Source of the DNA: Streptomyces ruber
GTDB lineage: Bacteria > Actinomycetota > Actinomycetes > Streptomycetales > Streptomycetaceae
NCBI RefSeq assembly: GCF_014648075.1
Contig: NZ_BMQK01000002.1
Coordinates: forward strand, 310,001 to 374,000
Direction of reading: 5' to 3'
DNA: 64,000 bases
Shown: positions 36,278 to 45,510 of the stretch, in pieces
How positions within the stretch are numbered: position 1 is the first letter of the stretch
Layout of the letters: each line of letters opens with the position of its first letter
Translations under genes and position numbers: made by a program
Notes under the pieces: generated by a model
What the model saw: only the letters and a program-made list of their open reading frames with translations
Told to the model about the DNA's origin: nothing
Databases searched by the model: none

Positions 36278-37333
36278 TCACACGTGGCCGGCCCCCCGGG
36301 GCGGCGCCGTCGACCCCCGCGGCGTCAGCACCGGAGTGGGCACCGGATGCGACCCGCCGCCCCTGCCCGTGATCACCTCGAACAGCGTCCGCGCCACCTC
36401 GGCCCCGAACCCGTGCACGTCATGGCTCATCGCGGACAGCCGCGGATGCGTCAGCCGGCACAGCTGGGAGTCGTCCCACGCCAGCAGGGACACGTCGGCC
36501 GGGACCCGCAGCCCCATCTCCGCCGCCACGGAGAGACCGGCCACCGCCATGATGTCGTTGTCGTACACGATCGCCGTCGGCCGGTCCTCGCCCGAGGCGC
36601 TGAGCAGCGACCTCGTCGCCCGCGCCCCCGCCCCGCCCGAGAAGTCGGTCGCCATCTGCGCCCCGGCCAGCCCCAGCGCCCGCGCGGCCTCGTCGAACGC
36701 CGCCGTACGGATCGAGGTGTGCCCGAAGGCCGCCGCCCCGCCCACCCGCGCGATCCGCCGGTGCCCGAGCGCCGCGAGGTAGCGCACCGCCTCCGTGACG
36801 GCGGTCGCGTCGTCGGTCCACACGGAGGTGAGGGAGCCGGTCAGGGACGGGTGCCCGACGGCCACGACCGGCATCCCGGACCGTTCGACGGCCGGCACCC
36901 GTGGGTCGCCCGCGTGGAAGTCGACCAGGATCGAGCCGCCGACCTGCTTGGCCTTCCACCACGCGTCCAGCAGGGCCACCTCCTCGTCCAGGTCCCGTAC
37001 CAGCCGCAGCAGCAGGGAGCACGAGCGCTCGGTCAGCACGCTCTCCACGCCCGACACGAACTCCATGTAGAAGGGTTCGAGCCCGAGCAGCCGCGCCGGC
37101 CGGCAGATCGCCAGGCCGACCACGTCCACCCGCCGCCCGGCCAGTGACCGCGCGGTCGGATTGGGCGCCCAGCCCAGCTCCCGCGCGGCCGCGAAGATCC
37201 GGTCCCGGGTGGCCTCGGACAGCCCAGGCCGGTGGTTGAAGGCGAGCGACACCGCCCCCTTGGACACCCCGGCGCGCGCGGCGACGTCCTTGATGGTGAC
37301 GCGCGGCGCAGGGGAGGGCGGTGTCGTCGTCAC
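36278..37333 (-). CDS. LacI-family transcriptional regulator
   Basis: A 351-residue regulator. The N-terminal helix-turn-helix and hinge are clear (VTIKDVAARAGVSKGAVSLAFN, ending in RSLAGRRVDVVG), followed by a periplasmic-binding-protein-like sensor domain of normal length (LLAWDDSQLCRLTHPRLSAM near the end). Its GTG start overlaps the stop of the beta-mannosidase gene by four bases, so the two are cotranscribed. Two ACCGGT-centred sites in the divergent region ahead of the mannosidase and the sugar ABC genes are the probable targets, with a mannosaccharide as the likely inducer. The last point is inference. Confidence 0.9.
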   Translation of the reverse strand: MTTTPPSPAPRVTIKDVAARAGVSKGAVSLAFNHRPGLSEATRDRIFAAARELGWAPNPTARSLAGRRVDVVGLAICRPARLLGLEPFYMEFVSGVESVLTERSCSLLLRLVRDLDEEVALLDAWWKAKQVGGSILVDFHAGDPRVPAVERSGMPVVAVGHPSLTGSLTSVWTDDATAVTEAVRYLAALGHRRIARVGGAAAFGHTSIRTAAFDEAARALGLAGAQMATDFSGGAGARATRSLLSASGEDRPTAIVYDNDIMAVAGLSVAAEMGLRVPADVSLLAWDDSQLCRLTHPRLSAMSHDVHGFGAEVARTLFEVITGRGGGSHPVPTPVLTPRGSTAPPRGAGHV

Positions 37334-39756
37334 AGGGCGGGCTCCACGCAGTACAGGGCGGTCCGCGCGGCGGACGAGTCCGGGTGCGGCCAGCCGTCCA
37401 CGCCGATGGTGACGCGCTCGCCGGGGAGCAGCGTGACCAGTCCGGTGTCGGCGCGTGCGCCGGGCGCCAGCCGGTCGGCCTGGAGCAGCAGGTCCCGCAC
37501 CAGCGTCCGGGCGGTCACGGTGACGGCGGTGACGGGGCCGGGGGTGACCGAGACCTCGAACTCCGGCCGCGGGTAGGGGATGTCCTTGTCCGGCGCCGGG
37601 AAGTGCAGGGCGCGCAGCGCTCCCCCACTCTCGGCTCCGCTCGACCGGGGGGACCCCCACGCGTCCGCGACGAGGAACTCCTTCGGCCCGGTGGGCACCA
37701 GGTCGCGCGGTACGCGGAGGTCGGCGACCGAGCGCGGGAAGGCGGTGAGGGACACGGTCGTCGCGCCCAGCACGGTCCCGTCGACGGACATCCGGCGCAG
37801 CCGCAGCGTGCCGCGCCACACCTCGGCGGCCTGGTTCACCGCCGCCAGCAGTGGACCGTCGCCGCCGGGCCGCAGGGTGAGCAACCGGTCCGCGTACAGC
37901 CGGCGCAGCTCGTGGTACAGCGGCTTCGGGCGCCCGTCGCCGTCGATCGCCGCCCAGGAGGTCACCGGCCAGCAGTCGTTGAGCTGCCACACGACCGTGC
38001 CCGCGCACACCGGCCAGTTCGACCGCCAGTGCTCGATCCCGGCGGCGACGGCCCGCGCCTGGTTGACCTGGGTCAGGTAGTGCCAGCGGTCGAACTCCTC
38101 ACCGGGTGTCCCGTCGGGCACGGCGAAGTGCCGGGCGAGCCCCCGCTCCAGCTTGCCGTTGCCGTCCTCGGCCTTCTGGTGGTGCAGCATCCCGGGGGAG
38201 CCGGCCGCGAGCTCCTCACCGGGCAGCGCGCGCCGCAGCGTGGCGTACGCGGGCGGCGCCTGCCAGCCGAACTCGGCCACGAAACGCGGCACGTTCGCCC
38301 GGTACTCCGCGTAGTCCTCCCGGTTCCACACCTCCCACGAGTGGTGCGTGCCGTGCGCCGGGTCGTTCGGGTGGTGGTCCCAGGAGCCCGACCAGGGGCT
38401 GCCCGCCGCGTACGGCCGTGTCGGGTCGAGCTCCGCGACGACGCGCGGCAGCAGCCCCAGGTAGTAGCCCTCGCCCCAGGACTTCCCGGCGAGCCGCCGC
38501 TCCCAGTCCCAGTCGCGGAAGCCCCACAGGTTCTCGTTGTTGCCGTTCCACAGCACGAGCGAGGGGTGCGGCATCAGCCGTACGACGTTCTCGCGCGCCT
38601 CCGCCTCCACCTCGCCCCGCAGCGGCTGCTCCTCGGGGTAGGCCGCGCACGCGAACGGGAAGTCCTGCCACACCAGCAGTCCCAGCTCGTCGCACGCGTC
38701 GTAGAAGTCCTCGCTCTCGTAGATGCCGCCGCCCCACACGCGCACCAGGTCCACGCCCGCGTCCGCCGCCTGCGCGAGCCGCTCGCGGTACCGCTCGCGC
38801 GTGACCCGGGACGGGAACACGTCGTCCGGTATCCAGTTGACCCCGCGCGCGAACAGCCGCGTCCCGTTGACGGCGAACGTGAAGGCGCTGCCGTGCGCGT
38901 CCGCGCCCCGGTCCAGCTCCACGGTGCGGAAGCCGATGCGACGGCGCCAGGTGTCGAGCGGCACGTCGCCGTGCAGCAGCGTCAACTCCACGTCGTACAG
39001 CGGCTGCTCGCCGTACCCGCGCGGCCACCACAGCTCCGGGTCCGGCACGTCGAGCCGTACGGTGCCGCCCGTGCCGTCGACGGCCGCGACCGCCCGTACG
39101 TCACCGGTCCGCGCCTCCAGCGTGAGGTCGGCCTCGACCCGGGTGCGTTCCACGTCGACGCGCAGCTCGACCCGTCCGTGCCGCCCGTCGACGGTGACCA
39201 GCGGGCGCACCCGGGCGAGCCGGGCCGTCGACCAGTGCTCCAGCCGCACCGGCCGCCAGATCCCGGCCGTGACCAGCGTCGGACCCCAGTCCCAGCCGAA
39301 GGAGCAGGCCATCTTGCGGATGTGCTGGAAGGGCTCGGGGTAGGCGTTCGGGCGGTCGCCGAGCCGTTGTCGCACCGCCTCCGCCTCGGTGTACGCGGAG
39401 GCGAAGCGCACCGCGAGCCGCCCGCTGACGCCCGTCACGTCGAAGCGGTACGAGCGGTGCATGTTCCGCACCTTGCCCAGCGAGCGTCCGTCCAGCACGA
39501 TCTCGGCGGCCGTGTCGAGGCCGTCGAAGACGAGGTCGGTCCGCTCGTGCCCGGAGGAGGCGGTCAGCTCCGTCTCGTACGTCCACTCGCGGCGCCCCAC
39601 CCACGCCACCCCGGTCTCGTTCCGCCCGAGGAAGGGGTCGGGGATCACCCCGGCCGCCAGCAGGTCGGTGTGCACACAGCCCGGCACCGTGGCGGGCAGC
39701 GCCCCGCCCTCGTGACCGAGGGTCCATCCGTCGGTGAGCGGTGTGGCGTCCAGCAT
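37330..39756 (-). CDS. GH2 beta-mannosidase
   Basis: An 808-residue glycoside hydrolase family 2 enzyme of the beta-mannosidase branch. The jelly-roll N-domain begins GWTLGHEGGALPATVPGCVH. The barrel carries the acid/base Glu in LVLWNGNNENLWG and a nucleophile Glu in VAEFGWQAPP. No signal peptide, so it should cleave imported beta-mannosides in the cytosol. The ATG at 39756 follows GGGAG closely; a GTG six bases earlier is possible. It heads an operon with the LacI gene and is divergent from an ABC importer that should bring in its substrate. Confidence 0.9.
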   Translation of the reverse strand: MLDATPLTDGWTLGHEGGALPATVPGCVHTDLLAAGVIPDPFLGRNETGVAWVGRREWTYETELTASSGHERTDLVFDGLDTAAEIVLDGRSLGKVRNMHRSYRFDVTGVSGRLAVRFASAYTEAEAVRQRLGDRPNAYPEPFQHIRKMACSFGWDWGPTLVTAGIWRPVRLEHWSTARLARVRPLVTVDGRHGRVELRVDVERTRVEADLTLEARTGDVRAVAAVDGTGGTVRLDVPDPELWWPRGYGEQPLYDVELTLLHGDVPLDTWRRRIGFRTVELDRGADAHGSAFTFAVNGTRLFARGVNWIPDDVFPSRVTRERYRERLAQAADAGVDLVRVWGGGIYESEDFYDACDELGLLVWQDFPFACAAYPEEQPLRGEVEAEARENVVRLMPHPSLVLWNGNNENLWGFRDWDWERRLAGKSWGEGYYLGLLPRVVAELDPTRPYAAGSPWSGSWDHHPNDPAHGTHHSWEVWNREDYAEYRANVPRFVAEFGWQAPPAYATLRRALPGEELAAGSPGMLHHQKAEDGNGKLERGLARHFAVPDGTPGEEFDRWHYLTQVNQARAVAAGIEHWRSNWPVCAGTVVWQLNDCWPVTSWAAIDGDGRPKPLYHELRRLYADRLLTLRPGGDGPLLAAVNQAAEVWRGTLRLRRMSVDGTVLGATTVSLTAFPRSVADLRVPRDLVPTGPKEFLVADAWGSPRSSGAESGGALRALHFPAPDKDIPYPRPEFEVSVTPGPVTAVTVTARTLVRDLLLQADRLAPGARADTGLVTLLPGERVTIGVDGWPHPDSSAARTALYCVEPAL

Positions 39757-39766
39757 CCGCACTCCC

Positions 39767-39779
39767 TAAACCGGTCGAG
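39767..39779. promoter_or_regulatory. LacI-type operator 1 (TAAACCGGTCGAG)
   Basis: ACCGGT-centred site 11 bases upstream of the beta-mannosidase start. It shares the RAACCGGT core with the site at 39835-39848, read from the opposite strand. Confidence 0.5.
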
Positions 39780-39834
39780 CGACCCTCGCGTTGGGTCTCC
39801 CCGGAACATCTCGCATCCCTTGGCGAAATCGCGA

Positions 39835-39848
39835 CTTTACCGGTTCAG
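39835..39848. promoter_or_regulatory. LacI-type operator 2 (CTTTACCGGTTCAG)
   Basis: On the minus strand this reads CTGAACCGGTAAAG, a near-palindrome centred on ACCGGT. It lies 74 bases before the divergent binding-protein gene. With operator 1 it frames the shared promoter region, and the LacI protein encoded next door is the natural ligand. Confidence 0.55.
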
Positions 39849-39921
39849 TGACGGTCTGTCAGAGTGCCGAACCAGCCATCCCCTTCCACCCACTGGTGCT
39901 CATCCGTCCCGAACGGAGCTG

Positions 39922-41253
39922 ATGCACGTGAACCACCGCAGGAGCCACCGAGGTCTCATCGCGACACTGCTCGCCGCCGCGATCGCGGCCGCGGGCTGCA
40001 CGGGCGGCGGTGCCTCGTCCGAGGGCGCCGACGCCGAGGCGCCCGACGACCCGTCGAAGGTGTCCGGAACCATCACGGTCCTCACCCACCGCACCGACAT
40101 CGTGCAGGACGGCACGATGGACCGCTACGCCGAGGCGTTCAACCGGACCTACCCGAAGGTGAAGGTCGAGTTCGAGGGCATCACCGACTACGAGGCCGAG
40201 GTCAAGATCCGGATGAACACGGAGGACTACGGCGACGTCCTGATGATTCCGGCCGTCATCAAGAAGAACGACTACCCGAAGTTCTTCGCCTCGCTGGGCA
40301 CCGAGGAGGAGCGGAGCGAGAAGTACCGCTTCACCGACTACACCGCCGTCGACGGCAAGGTCTACGGCCAGAGCCCGATCGGCGTCACCCCGGGCTTCAT
40401 CTACAACAAGAGAGTGTGGAGAGAGGCCGGAGTCACGGACTGGCCCACCACACCGGACGCGTTCGTCACCGCACTGAAGGCGATCAAGTCGAAGACGGAC
40501 GCGGTCCCCTACTACACCAACTTCGCGGCGGGCTGGCCGCTGGCCCAGTGGACGACCGTCAACGGCTCGGTCGGCTGTGACACGGGGGCGACCACCAAGC
40601 TGGCCGAGGGCGACCCCTGGGCCGAGGGCGCCGACCTCCGCGTCGCCGACGAGCTGCTGTACGACATCGTGCGCGAGGGACTGATCGAGAAGGACCCGAC
40701 CACCACCAACTGGGAGGCGTCCAAGCCCCGCACCGCCAAGGGCGGGATCGCCACGCAGTGGCTCGGGAGCTGGGCGATCATCCAGTTCCGGCAGGCCGCC
40801 GAGCAGGCCGGCGCCGACCCCGACGACATCGGCTTCATGCCCTTCCCCGCCCAGCAGGACGGGACGTTCTGCGCGGTCGTCGCGCCCGACTACAACCAGG
40901 CGGTCAACGTCCACTCCGACAACAAGCCGGCGGCCCGCGCCTGGATCGACTGGTTCACCGAGAAGTCGGGCTACGCGGACGACAACCTCGCCCTCTCCCC
41001 GCTGAAGGACGCGGCCCTGCCCGACGTGCTGAAGGACTACGAGGCCGCCGGGGTGACGTTCATCGAGACCGAGGACAGCAGGGGCGGTGAGGTCAAGGAG
41101 ATCGACAACGCCTCCGAGGTCGGCATCTACCAGCCCGACTACCGCCAGGAGCTGGTCGACATGGCCCGCGGCGCGAAGGACGGCGAGCTCGACGACTACC
41201 TCGCCGGGCTCGGCGAGCGCTGGACCGAGGCGGCCACGTCCCTGGGGTCGTGA
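39922..41253 (+). CDS. Sugar ABC transporter substrate-binding lipoprotein
   Basis: A 443-residue family-1 extracellular binding protein. A basic start and hydrophobic run end in lipobox AAAGC (Cys26), then a Gly/Ser/acidic linker. The mature part begins TITVLTHRTDIVQDGTMDRYAEAFNRTYP, as in maltose-type binding proteins. ATG at 39922 with CGGAG just upstream; a GTG six bases later is also possible. Its stop overlaps the first permease start. Divergent to a beta-mannosidase and its LacI gene, so the ligand is probably a mannose-containing oligosaccharide. No ATPase gene accompanies it, consistent with a shared ATPase elsewhere. Confidence 0.9.
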   Translation: MHVNHRRSHRGLIATLLAAAIAAAGCTGGGASSEGADAEAPDDPSKVSGTITVLTHRTDIVQDGTMDRYAEAFNRTYPKVKVEFEGITDYEAEVKIRMNTEDYGDVLMIPAVIKKNDYPKFFASLGTEEERSEKYRFTDYTAVDGKVYGQSPIGVTPGFIYNKRVWREAGVTDWPTTPDAFVTALKAIKSKTDAVPYYTNFAAGWPLAQWTTVNGSVGCDTGATTKLAEGDPWAEGADLRVADELLYDIVREGLIEKDPTTTNWEASKPRTAKGGIATQWLGSWAIIQFRQAAEQAGADPDDIGFMPFPAQQDGTFCAVVAPDYNQAVNVHSDNKPAARAWIDWFTEKSGYADDNLALSPLKDAALPDVLKDYEAAGVTFIETEDSRGGEVKEIDNASEVGIYQPDYRQELVDMARGAKDGELDDYLAGLGERWTEAATSLGS

Positions 41254-42140
41254 TGGAACGGCTGCCGAACGCGGTGAAGGCGCGGAAACTGCTCACTCCG
41301 TGGCTGTTCCTGATCGCACCGCTGGTACTGCTGATCGTGTTCACCTACGCGCCGGTCGCGAACATGCTCGTCTACAGCTTCACCGACTGGGACGGCGTCA
41401 GCCCCGAGCTGAGCTTCACGGGCGCCGGGAACTACGTCGACATCTTCACCAGGTCGGAGCTCTTCCAGGTCTTCCTGGTCAGCGGCTACTACCTGGCCGC
41501 CTCCGTGGTGCAGATCGCCCTCGCGCTCTACTTCGCGACCGTGCTGAGCTTCGACGTCCGCTTCCGCAACTTCTTCAAGGGCGTCATCTTCTTCCCGTAC
41601 CTGATCAACGGGGTCGCGATCGGGTTCGTCTTCCTCTACTTCTTCCAGGACGGCGGCACGCTCGACTCGGTGCTCGGTCTCTTCGGGTACGAGTCCGACC
41701 GCGCCTGGCTCGGCACCTCGACGTCCGCGAACGTCTCGCTGGCCGGGGTCTCGGTCTGGCGTCACCTCGGGCTGAACTTCGTGCTGTTCCTGGGCGCCGT
41801 CCAGTCGATCCCGGGGGAGCTGTACGAGGCGGCCGAGCTGGACGGCGCGGGGCGGTGGCAGCAGTTCCGGTACATCATCGCGCCCGGCATCCGCCCGGTG
41901 CTGAGCCTCACCGTGATCCTGTCGGTCTCCGGCTCGCTGTCGGTCTTCGAGATCCCGTACATCATGACCGGCGGCGCGACCGGCACCGAGACCTTCGTGA
42001 TCCAGACGGTGAAGCTGGCCTTCCAGTTCAACAAGACCGGGCTCGCGTCGGCCGCCGCGGTCGTCCTGCTGCTGATCATCCTCGCGGTGACCTGGGTGCA
42101 GCGCCGGCTCGTCCCCGACGACAAGGTGGATCTCGTATGA
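41253..42140 (+). CDS. Sugar ABC permease (MalF type)
   Basis: A 295-residue permease with six hydrophobic segments and the coupling loop ELYEAAELDGAGRWQQFRYI. ATG overlaps the binding-protein stop (TGATG), and its own stop overlaps the next ATG (ATGA). Middle gene of a tightly coupled three-gene importer operon. Confidence 0.9.
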   Translation: MERLPNAVKARKLLTPWLFLIAPLVLLIVFTYAPVANMLVYSFTDWDGVSPELSFTGAGNYVDIFTRSELFQVFLVSGYYLAASVVQIALALYFATVLSFDVRFRNFFKGVIFFPYLINGVAIGFVFLYFFQDGGTLDSVLGLFGYESDRAWLGTSTSANVSLAGVSVWRHLGLNFVLFLGAVQSIPGELYEAAELDGAGRWQQFRYIIAPGIRPVLSLTVILSVSGSLSVFEIPYIMTGGATGTETFVIQTVKLAFQFNKTGLASAAAVVLLLIILAVTWVQRRLVPDDKVDLV

Positions 42141-42961
42141 CACCCCTGGCCCGCGTGCTCACCCACCTGTCCCTGGCCGTCGCCTCCGTCGTCGTGCTGC
42201 TGCCGCTCGGCGCCGTCTTCCTGACCTCGCTGAAGACGCCCCGGGAGATGGCGGACGACAGCGGCGCGCTCTCGCTCCCGGACGACCTGCTCAACTTCTC
42301 CAACTACGTCACCGCGTTCCAGGACGGCCGGATGGTCGCGGCCTTCGGCAACACGGCCTTCATCCTGCTCTTCGCCATCGCGGGCACGGTGGTCATCGGC
42401 TCGATGGCCGCCTACGCGATCGACCGCTTCACGTTCCGCTTCCGGGGGCTGGTGGTGGCGCTCTTCCTGGTGGCGACCCTGGTGCCCGGGGTGACCACGC
42501 AGGTGGCCACCTTCCAGATCGTCAACAGCATGGGCGTGTTCGACACCCGCTGGGCGCCCGTCCTGCTCTACATGGGCACCGACATCGTGTCGATCTACAT
42601 CTTCCTGCAGTTCGTCCGGTCGATCCCCGTCTCGCTGGACGAGGCCGCGCGGCTGGACGGCGCGGGCGCCTTCACGATCTACCGGAAGATCATCTTCCCG
42701 CTGCTGAAGCCCGCGATCGCGACGGTCGTGATCGTGAAGGGGATCACCGTCTACAACGACTTCTACATCCCCTTCCTCTACATGCCCTCCGAGGACCTTG
42801 GCGTGATCTCGACGTCGCTGTTCCGTTTCAAGGGGCCGTTCGGCGCGCACTGGGAGGTGATCTCGGCGGGCGCGGTCCTCGTCATCCTGCCGACGCTGAT
42901 CGCGTTCCTGTTCCTGCAGCGCTACATCTACAACGGCTTCATGCGGGGGGCGACGAAGTGA
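42137..42961 (+). CDS. Sugar ABC permease (MalG type)
   Basis: A 274-residue permease with six membrane helices. The EAA loop is SLDEAARLDGAGAFTIYRKI. It ends the operon. The stop is followed within five bases by a hairpin shared with the convergent RNase D gene. Confidence 0.9.
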   Translation: MTPLARVLTHLSLAVASVVVLLPLGAVFLTSLKTPREMADDSGALSLPDDLLNFSNYVTAFQDGRMVAAFGNTAFILLFAIAGTVVIGSMAAYAIDRFTFRFRGLVVALFLVATLVPGVTTQVATFQIVNSMGVFDTRWAPVLLYMGTDIVSIYIFLQFVRSIPVSLDEAARLDGAGAFTIYRKIIFPLLKPAIATVVIVKGITVYNDFYIPFLYMPSEDLGVISTSLFRFKGPFGAHWEVISAGAVLVILPTLIAFLFLQRYIYNGFMRGATK

Positions 42962-42965
42962 GACC

Positions 42966-42986
42966 GGGGGCCTGCTTCAGGCCCCC
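42966..42986. terminator. Shared terminator
   Basis: GGGGGCCTG-CTT-CAGGCCCCC. It lies between the sugar permease and the convergent RNase D gene and overlaps the latter's stop codon. Confidence 0.8.
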
Positions 42987-44266
42987 GTGACCGACAGCGC
43001 CCCCACCAGCACCGGAGTCACCTGCTCCACCTGCCACGGCCGCGCCCCGTGCGCGGCCAGCGCGGCGGACACCGTCCCGGCGTCCACGGGGGCGGGCGGC
43101 TCCCAGCACACCCGCCGCACGGTGTCCGGGGCGATCAGGTTCTCCTGCGGCATGCCGAGCCGCTCGGCCAGCCCGGACACGGCGGCCCTGGCGGCGGACA
43201 GCCGCGCCGCGGCCGTCGGGTCCTTGTCGGCCCAGGCCCGCGGCGGCGGGGGACCGGCCACCGGCTGCCCGGGCTGCGGCAGCCGGGACTCGGGCAGTTC
43301 CCGCGCGCGGTCGACGGCGGCCTGCCACTGCTCCAGCTGACGGCGGCCGATGCGGTGCCCGAAGCCGTTCAGCGCGGCCAGCGCGTGCACGTTCGGCGGC
43401 ACGGCGAGCGCGGCCTCGACGATCGCCGCGTCGCTCAGCACCTTGCCCGGCGAGACGTCCCGGCGCCGCGCGATGCGGTCCCGGGTCTCCCACAGCTCCT
43501 TCACGACGGCCATCTGCCGGCGCCTGCGCACCTTGTGCATCCCGGACGTACGGCGCCAGGGGTCCTTGCGCGGCTCGGCGGGCGGTGCCGAGGCGATCGC
43601 GTCGAACTCCTGCCGGGCCCACTGCAGCTTGCCCTGCCGGTCCAGCTCCTTCTCCAGCGCGTCGCGCAGGTCGACGAGGAGTTCCACGTCGAGGGCCGCG
43701 TAGCGCAGCCACGGCTCGGGCAGCGGACGCGTCGACCAGTCGACCGCGGAGTGGCCCTTCTCCAGGACGTAGCCGAGGACGCCCTCGACCATCGCGCCGA
43801 GGCCGACGCGCGGGAATCCGGCGAGGCGGCCGGCCAGCTCGGTGTCGAAGATCCGTGCCGGGACCATGCCTATCTCGCGCAGACAGGGCAGGTCCTGGGT
43901 GGCCGCGTGCAGCACCCACTCGACGTCGGCGAGCACCTCGCCGAGGCCCGACAGATCGGGGCAGGCCACGGGGTCGATCAGGGCGGTACCGGCACCCGCG
44001 CGGCGCAGCTGCACGAGGTAGGCGCGCTGTCCGTAGCGGTACCCGGAGGCGCGCTCGGCGTCGACGGCGACGGGGCCGGAGCCGGCGGCGAAGGCGGCGA
44101 CCGCCTCGGCGAGCGAGTCCTCGTCGGCGATCACGGGCGGGATGCCGTCCTGCGGTTCCAGCAGGGGGATCGGCGCTTCCAGCGCAGAAGATCCGCCGTC
44201 GTCCGGAGGGGCGCCCCCGGTGGTTCGCAGTGAACTGTCTGCTGCGGTCTCTTGGGCGTCGGTCAC
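42977..44266 (-). CDS. RNase D-like 3'-5' exonuclease with HRDC domain
   Basis: A 429-residue protein. The DEDDy exonuclease domain shows Asp69/Glu71 (VAVDAERASG), Asp125 (HAATQDLPCL) and Tyr189/Asp193 (RYAALDVELL). An HRDC domain follows at about 245-320, and a C-terminal region of about 100 residues is typical of actinobacterial members. It should trim RNA 3' ends in the cytosol. GTG start at 44266. It lies next to whiI on the same strand, in the order known from S. coelicolor, but with about 220 bases between them. Confidence 0.88.
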   Translation of the reverse strand: MTDAQETAADSSLRTTGGAPPDDGGSSALEAPIPLLEPQDGIPPVIADEDSLAEAVAAFAAGSGPVAVDAERASGYRYGQRAYLVQLRRAGAGTALIDPVACPDLSGLGEVLADVEWVLHAATQDLPCLREIGMVPARIFDTELAGRLAGFPRVGLGAMVEGVLGYVLEKGHSAVDWSTRPLPEPWLRYAALDVELLVDLRDALEKELDRQGKLQWARQEFDAIASAPPAEPRKDPWRRTSGMHKVRRRRQMAVVKELWETRDRIARRRDVSPGKVLSDAAIVEAALAVPPNVHALAALNGFGHRIGRRQLEQWQAAVDRARELPESRLPQPGQPVAGPPPPRAWADKDPTAAARLSAARAAVSGLAERLGMPQENLIAPDTVRRVCWEPPAPVDAGTVSAALAAHGARPWQVEQVTPVLVGALSVTGA

Positions 44267-44490
44267 CTGTCAAGGGTATCTGTGTATGGACTGCACCTGC
44301 CGACGGAACGTTCCGTCGACGCGGCGACGAGGGTCGTAAACCGGTCAGCCACCGCGTGCGCCCGTGCCCGGGTGGTGGGAGGACCGGGCCCGGTGAACGG
44401 GAGCGGGGAAGCCGGGCCCGGTGGTCAGGGGCGCGGGACCGGAGTCCGGACGCCGGTGCGGCGTGGGGGTGGCCGGCCCGGGACGGGCGC

Positions 44491-45153
44491 TCAGTGGATG
44501 ATCCCGGTGCGCAGGGCCACCGCCACCATCCCGGCGCGGTCGCCGGTGCCGAGCTTGCGGGCGATGCGCGCGAGGTGGCTCTTGACGGTGAGCGCGGACA
44601 GGCCCATCGACACGCCGATCGCCTTGTTGGACTGGCCCTCCGCGACGAGGCGCAGCACCTCGACCTCGCGGCCCGACAGCTCGCGGTAGCCGCCCGGGTG
44701 GCTCGGGGCGCCCGGGGGGCGGCGGTGCATACGGGCGGCGGCGGAGCCGATGGGGGCGGCGCCGGGACGGGCGGGCAGGCCGAGGTTGGTGCGGGTGCCG
44801 GTGACGACGTATCCCTTCACCCCGCCGGCGAGGGCGTTGCGGACGGCGCCGATGTCGTCGGCGGCGGAGAGGGCGAGGCCGTTGGGCCAGCCCGCGGCGC
44901 GGGTCTCGGACAGGAGCGTGAGTCCGGAGCCGTCGGGCAGGTGGACGTCGGCGACGCAGATGTCGCGGGGGTTGCCGATGCGGGGACGAGCCTCCGCGAC
45001 GGACGAGGCCTCGATGACGTCGCGCACACCGAGCGCCCACAGGTGGCGGGTCACGGTGGAGCGGACGCGGGGATCGGCCACGACCACCATCGCGGTCGGC
45101 TTGTTCGGGCGGTAGGCGACCAGGCTTGCGGGCTGCTCGAGGAGAACGGACAC
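44491..45153 (-). CDS. whiI: WhiI, atypical sporulation response regulator
   Basis: A 220-residue protein with an N-terminal receiver domain and a C-terminal LuxR/NarL helix-turn-helix (SNKAIGVSMGLSALTVKSHLARI). It matches the WhiI protein needed for late stages of aerial hyphal sporulation. The receiver is atypical: the usual pair of acidic residues is reduced to Asp27, and the conserved lysine is replaced (GYVVTG), though the phospho-acceptor position Asp69 remains. Ordinary phosphorylation is therefore doubtful; WhiI is known to act with BldM as a heterodimer. A SigWhiG-type promoter about 80 bases upstream fits developmental control. Unrelated flanking genes suggest a single-gene transcript. 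Confidence 0.92.
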   Translation of the reverse strand: MSVLLEQPASLVAYRPNKPTAMVVVADPRVRSTVTRHLWALGVRDVIEASSVAEARPRIGNPRDICVADVHLPDGSGLTLLSETRAAGWPNGLALSAADDIGAVRNALAGGVKGYVVTGTRTNLGLPARPGAAPIGSAAARMHRRPPGAPSHPGGYRELSGREVEVLRLVAEGQSNKAIGVSMGLSALTVKSHLARIARKLGTGDRAGMVAVALRTGIIH

Positions 45154-45232
45154 CAGGCCTCCTGGGGTGCGGGACGGAACCGGCTCGCGGGGATCAGGAC
45201 CGGGACCAACCGTGCTTTCAAGGTCACAGACC

Positions 45233-45260
45233 TCTTCGGCAACAGGCCGGGCGTTCTTTA
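45233..45260 (-). promoter_or_regulatory. SigWhiG-type promoter of whiI
   Basis: On the minus strand TAAA, a 16-bp spacer, then GCCGAAGA, against the SigWhiG consensus TAAA-N15/16-GCCGATAA (-35 perfect, -10 six of eight). whiI is a known SigWhiG target in S. coelicolor. Confidence 0.7.
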
Positions 45261-45429
45261 GAGAATGATCACGATTTGGTGAGTAACAATACGTGCAATT
45301 CGGACACGCCTTCGATCATTCGAAGATCGAACGGTGTCGCTCCGCGTCGATACGGGTCCGAAAGTGGCCGTATCGACAAAGAGGCAGAGGCAAACGGGTG
45401 ATCTCTGCGGGAAGCGGGCGCGGACGCGC

Positions 45430-45463
45430 GAAGGCCCCTCGGCGGTGCGGCCGAGGGGCCTTC
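45430..45463. terminator. Terminator after the DUF3000 gene
   Basis: GAAGGCCCCTCGGC and its perfect 14-bp complement around a six-base loop, about 50 bases past the DUF3000 stop. Confidence 0.85.
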
Positions 45464-45510
45464 GGAAGGGGTGGCCCGCCGGGTGCGGACGGGGCCGGGC
45501 GGGGACGCGG

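Larger units (their letters stand above)
45154..45510. other. Promoter region of whiI and terminator of the DUF3000 gene
   Basis: About 350 bases with no supported gene. It holds the SigWhiG-type promoter (45233-45260), an AT-richer patch upstream of it (45255-45345) that could bind developmental regulators, and the terminator of the gene to the right (45430-45463). Confidence 0.65.

Noticed and set aside
37321-41253. 1310-residue plus-strand frame joining antisense mannosidase to the sugar-binding lipoprotein
   Set aside because: Only the part from 39922 has a signal peptide and family motifs. The rest is antisense to the GH2 gene.
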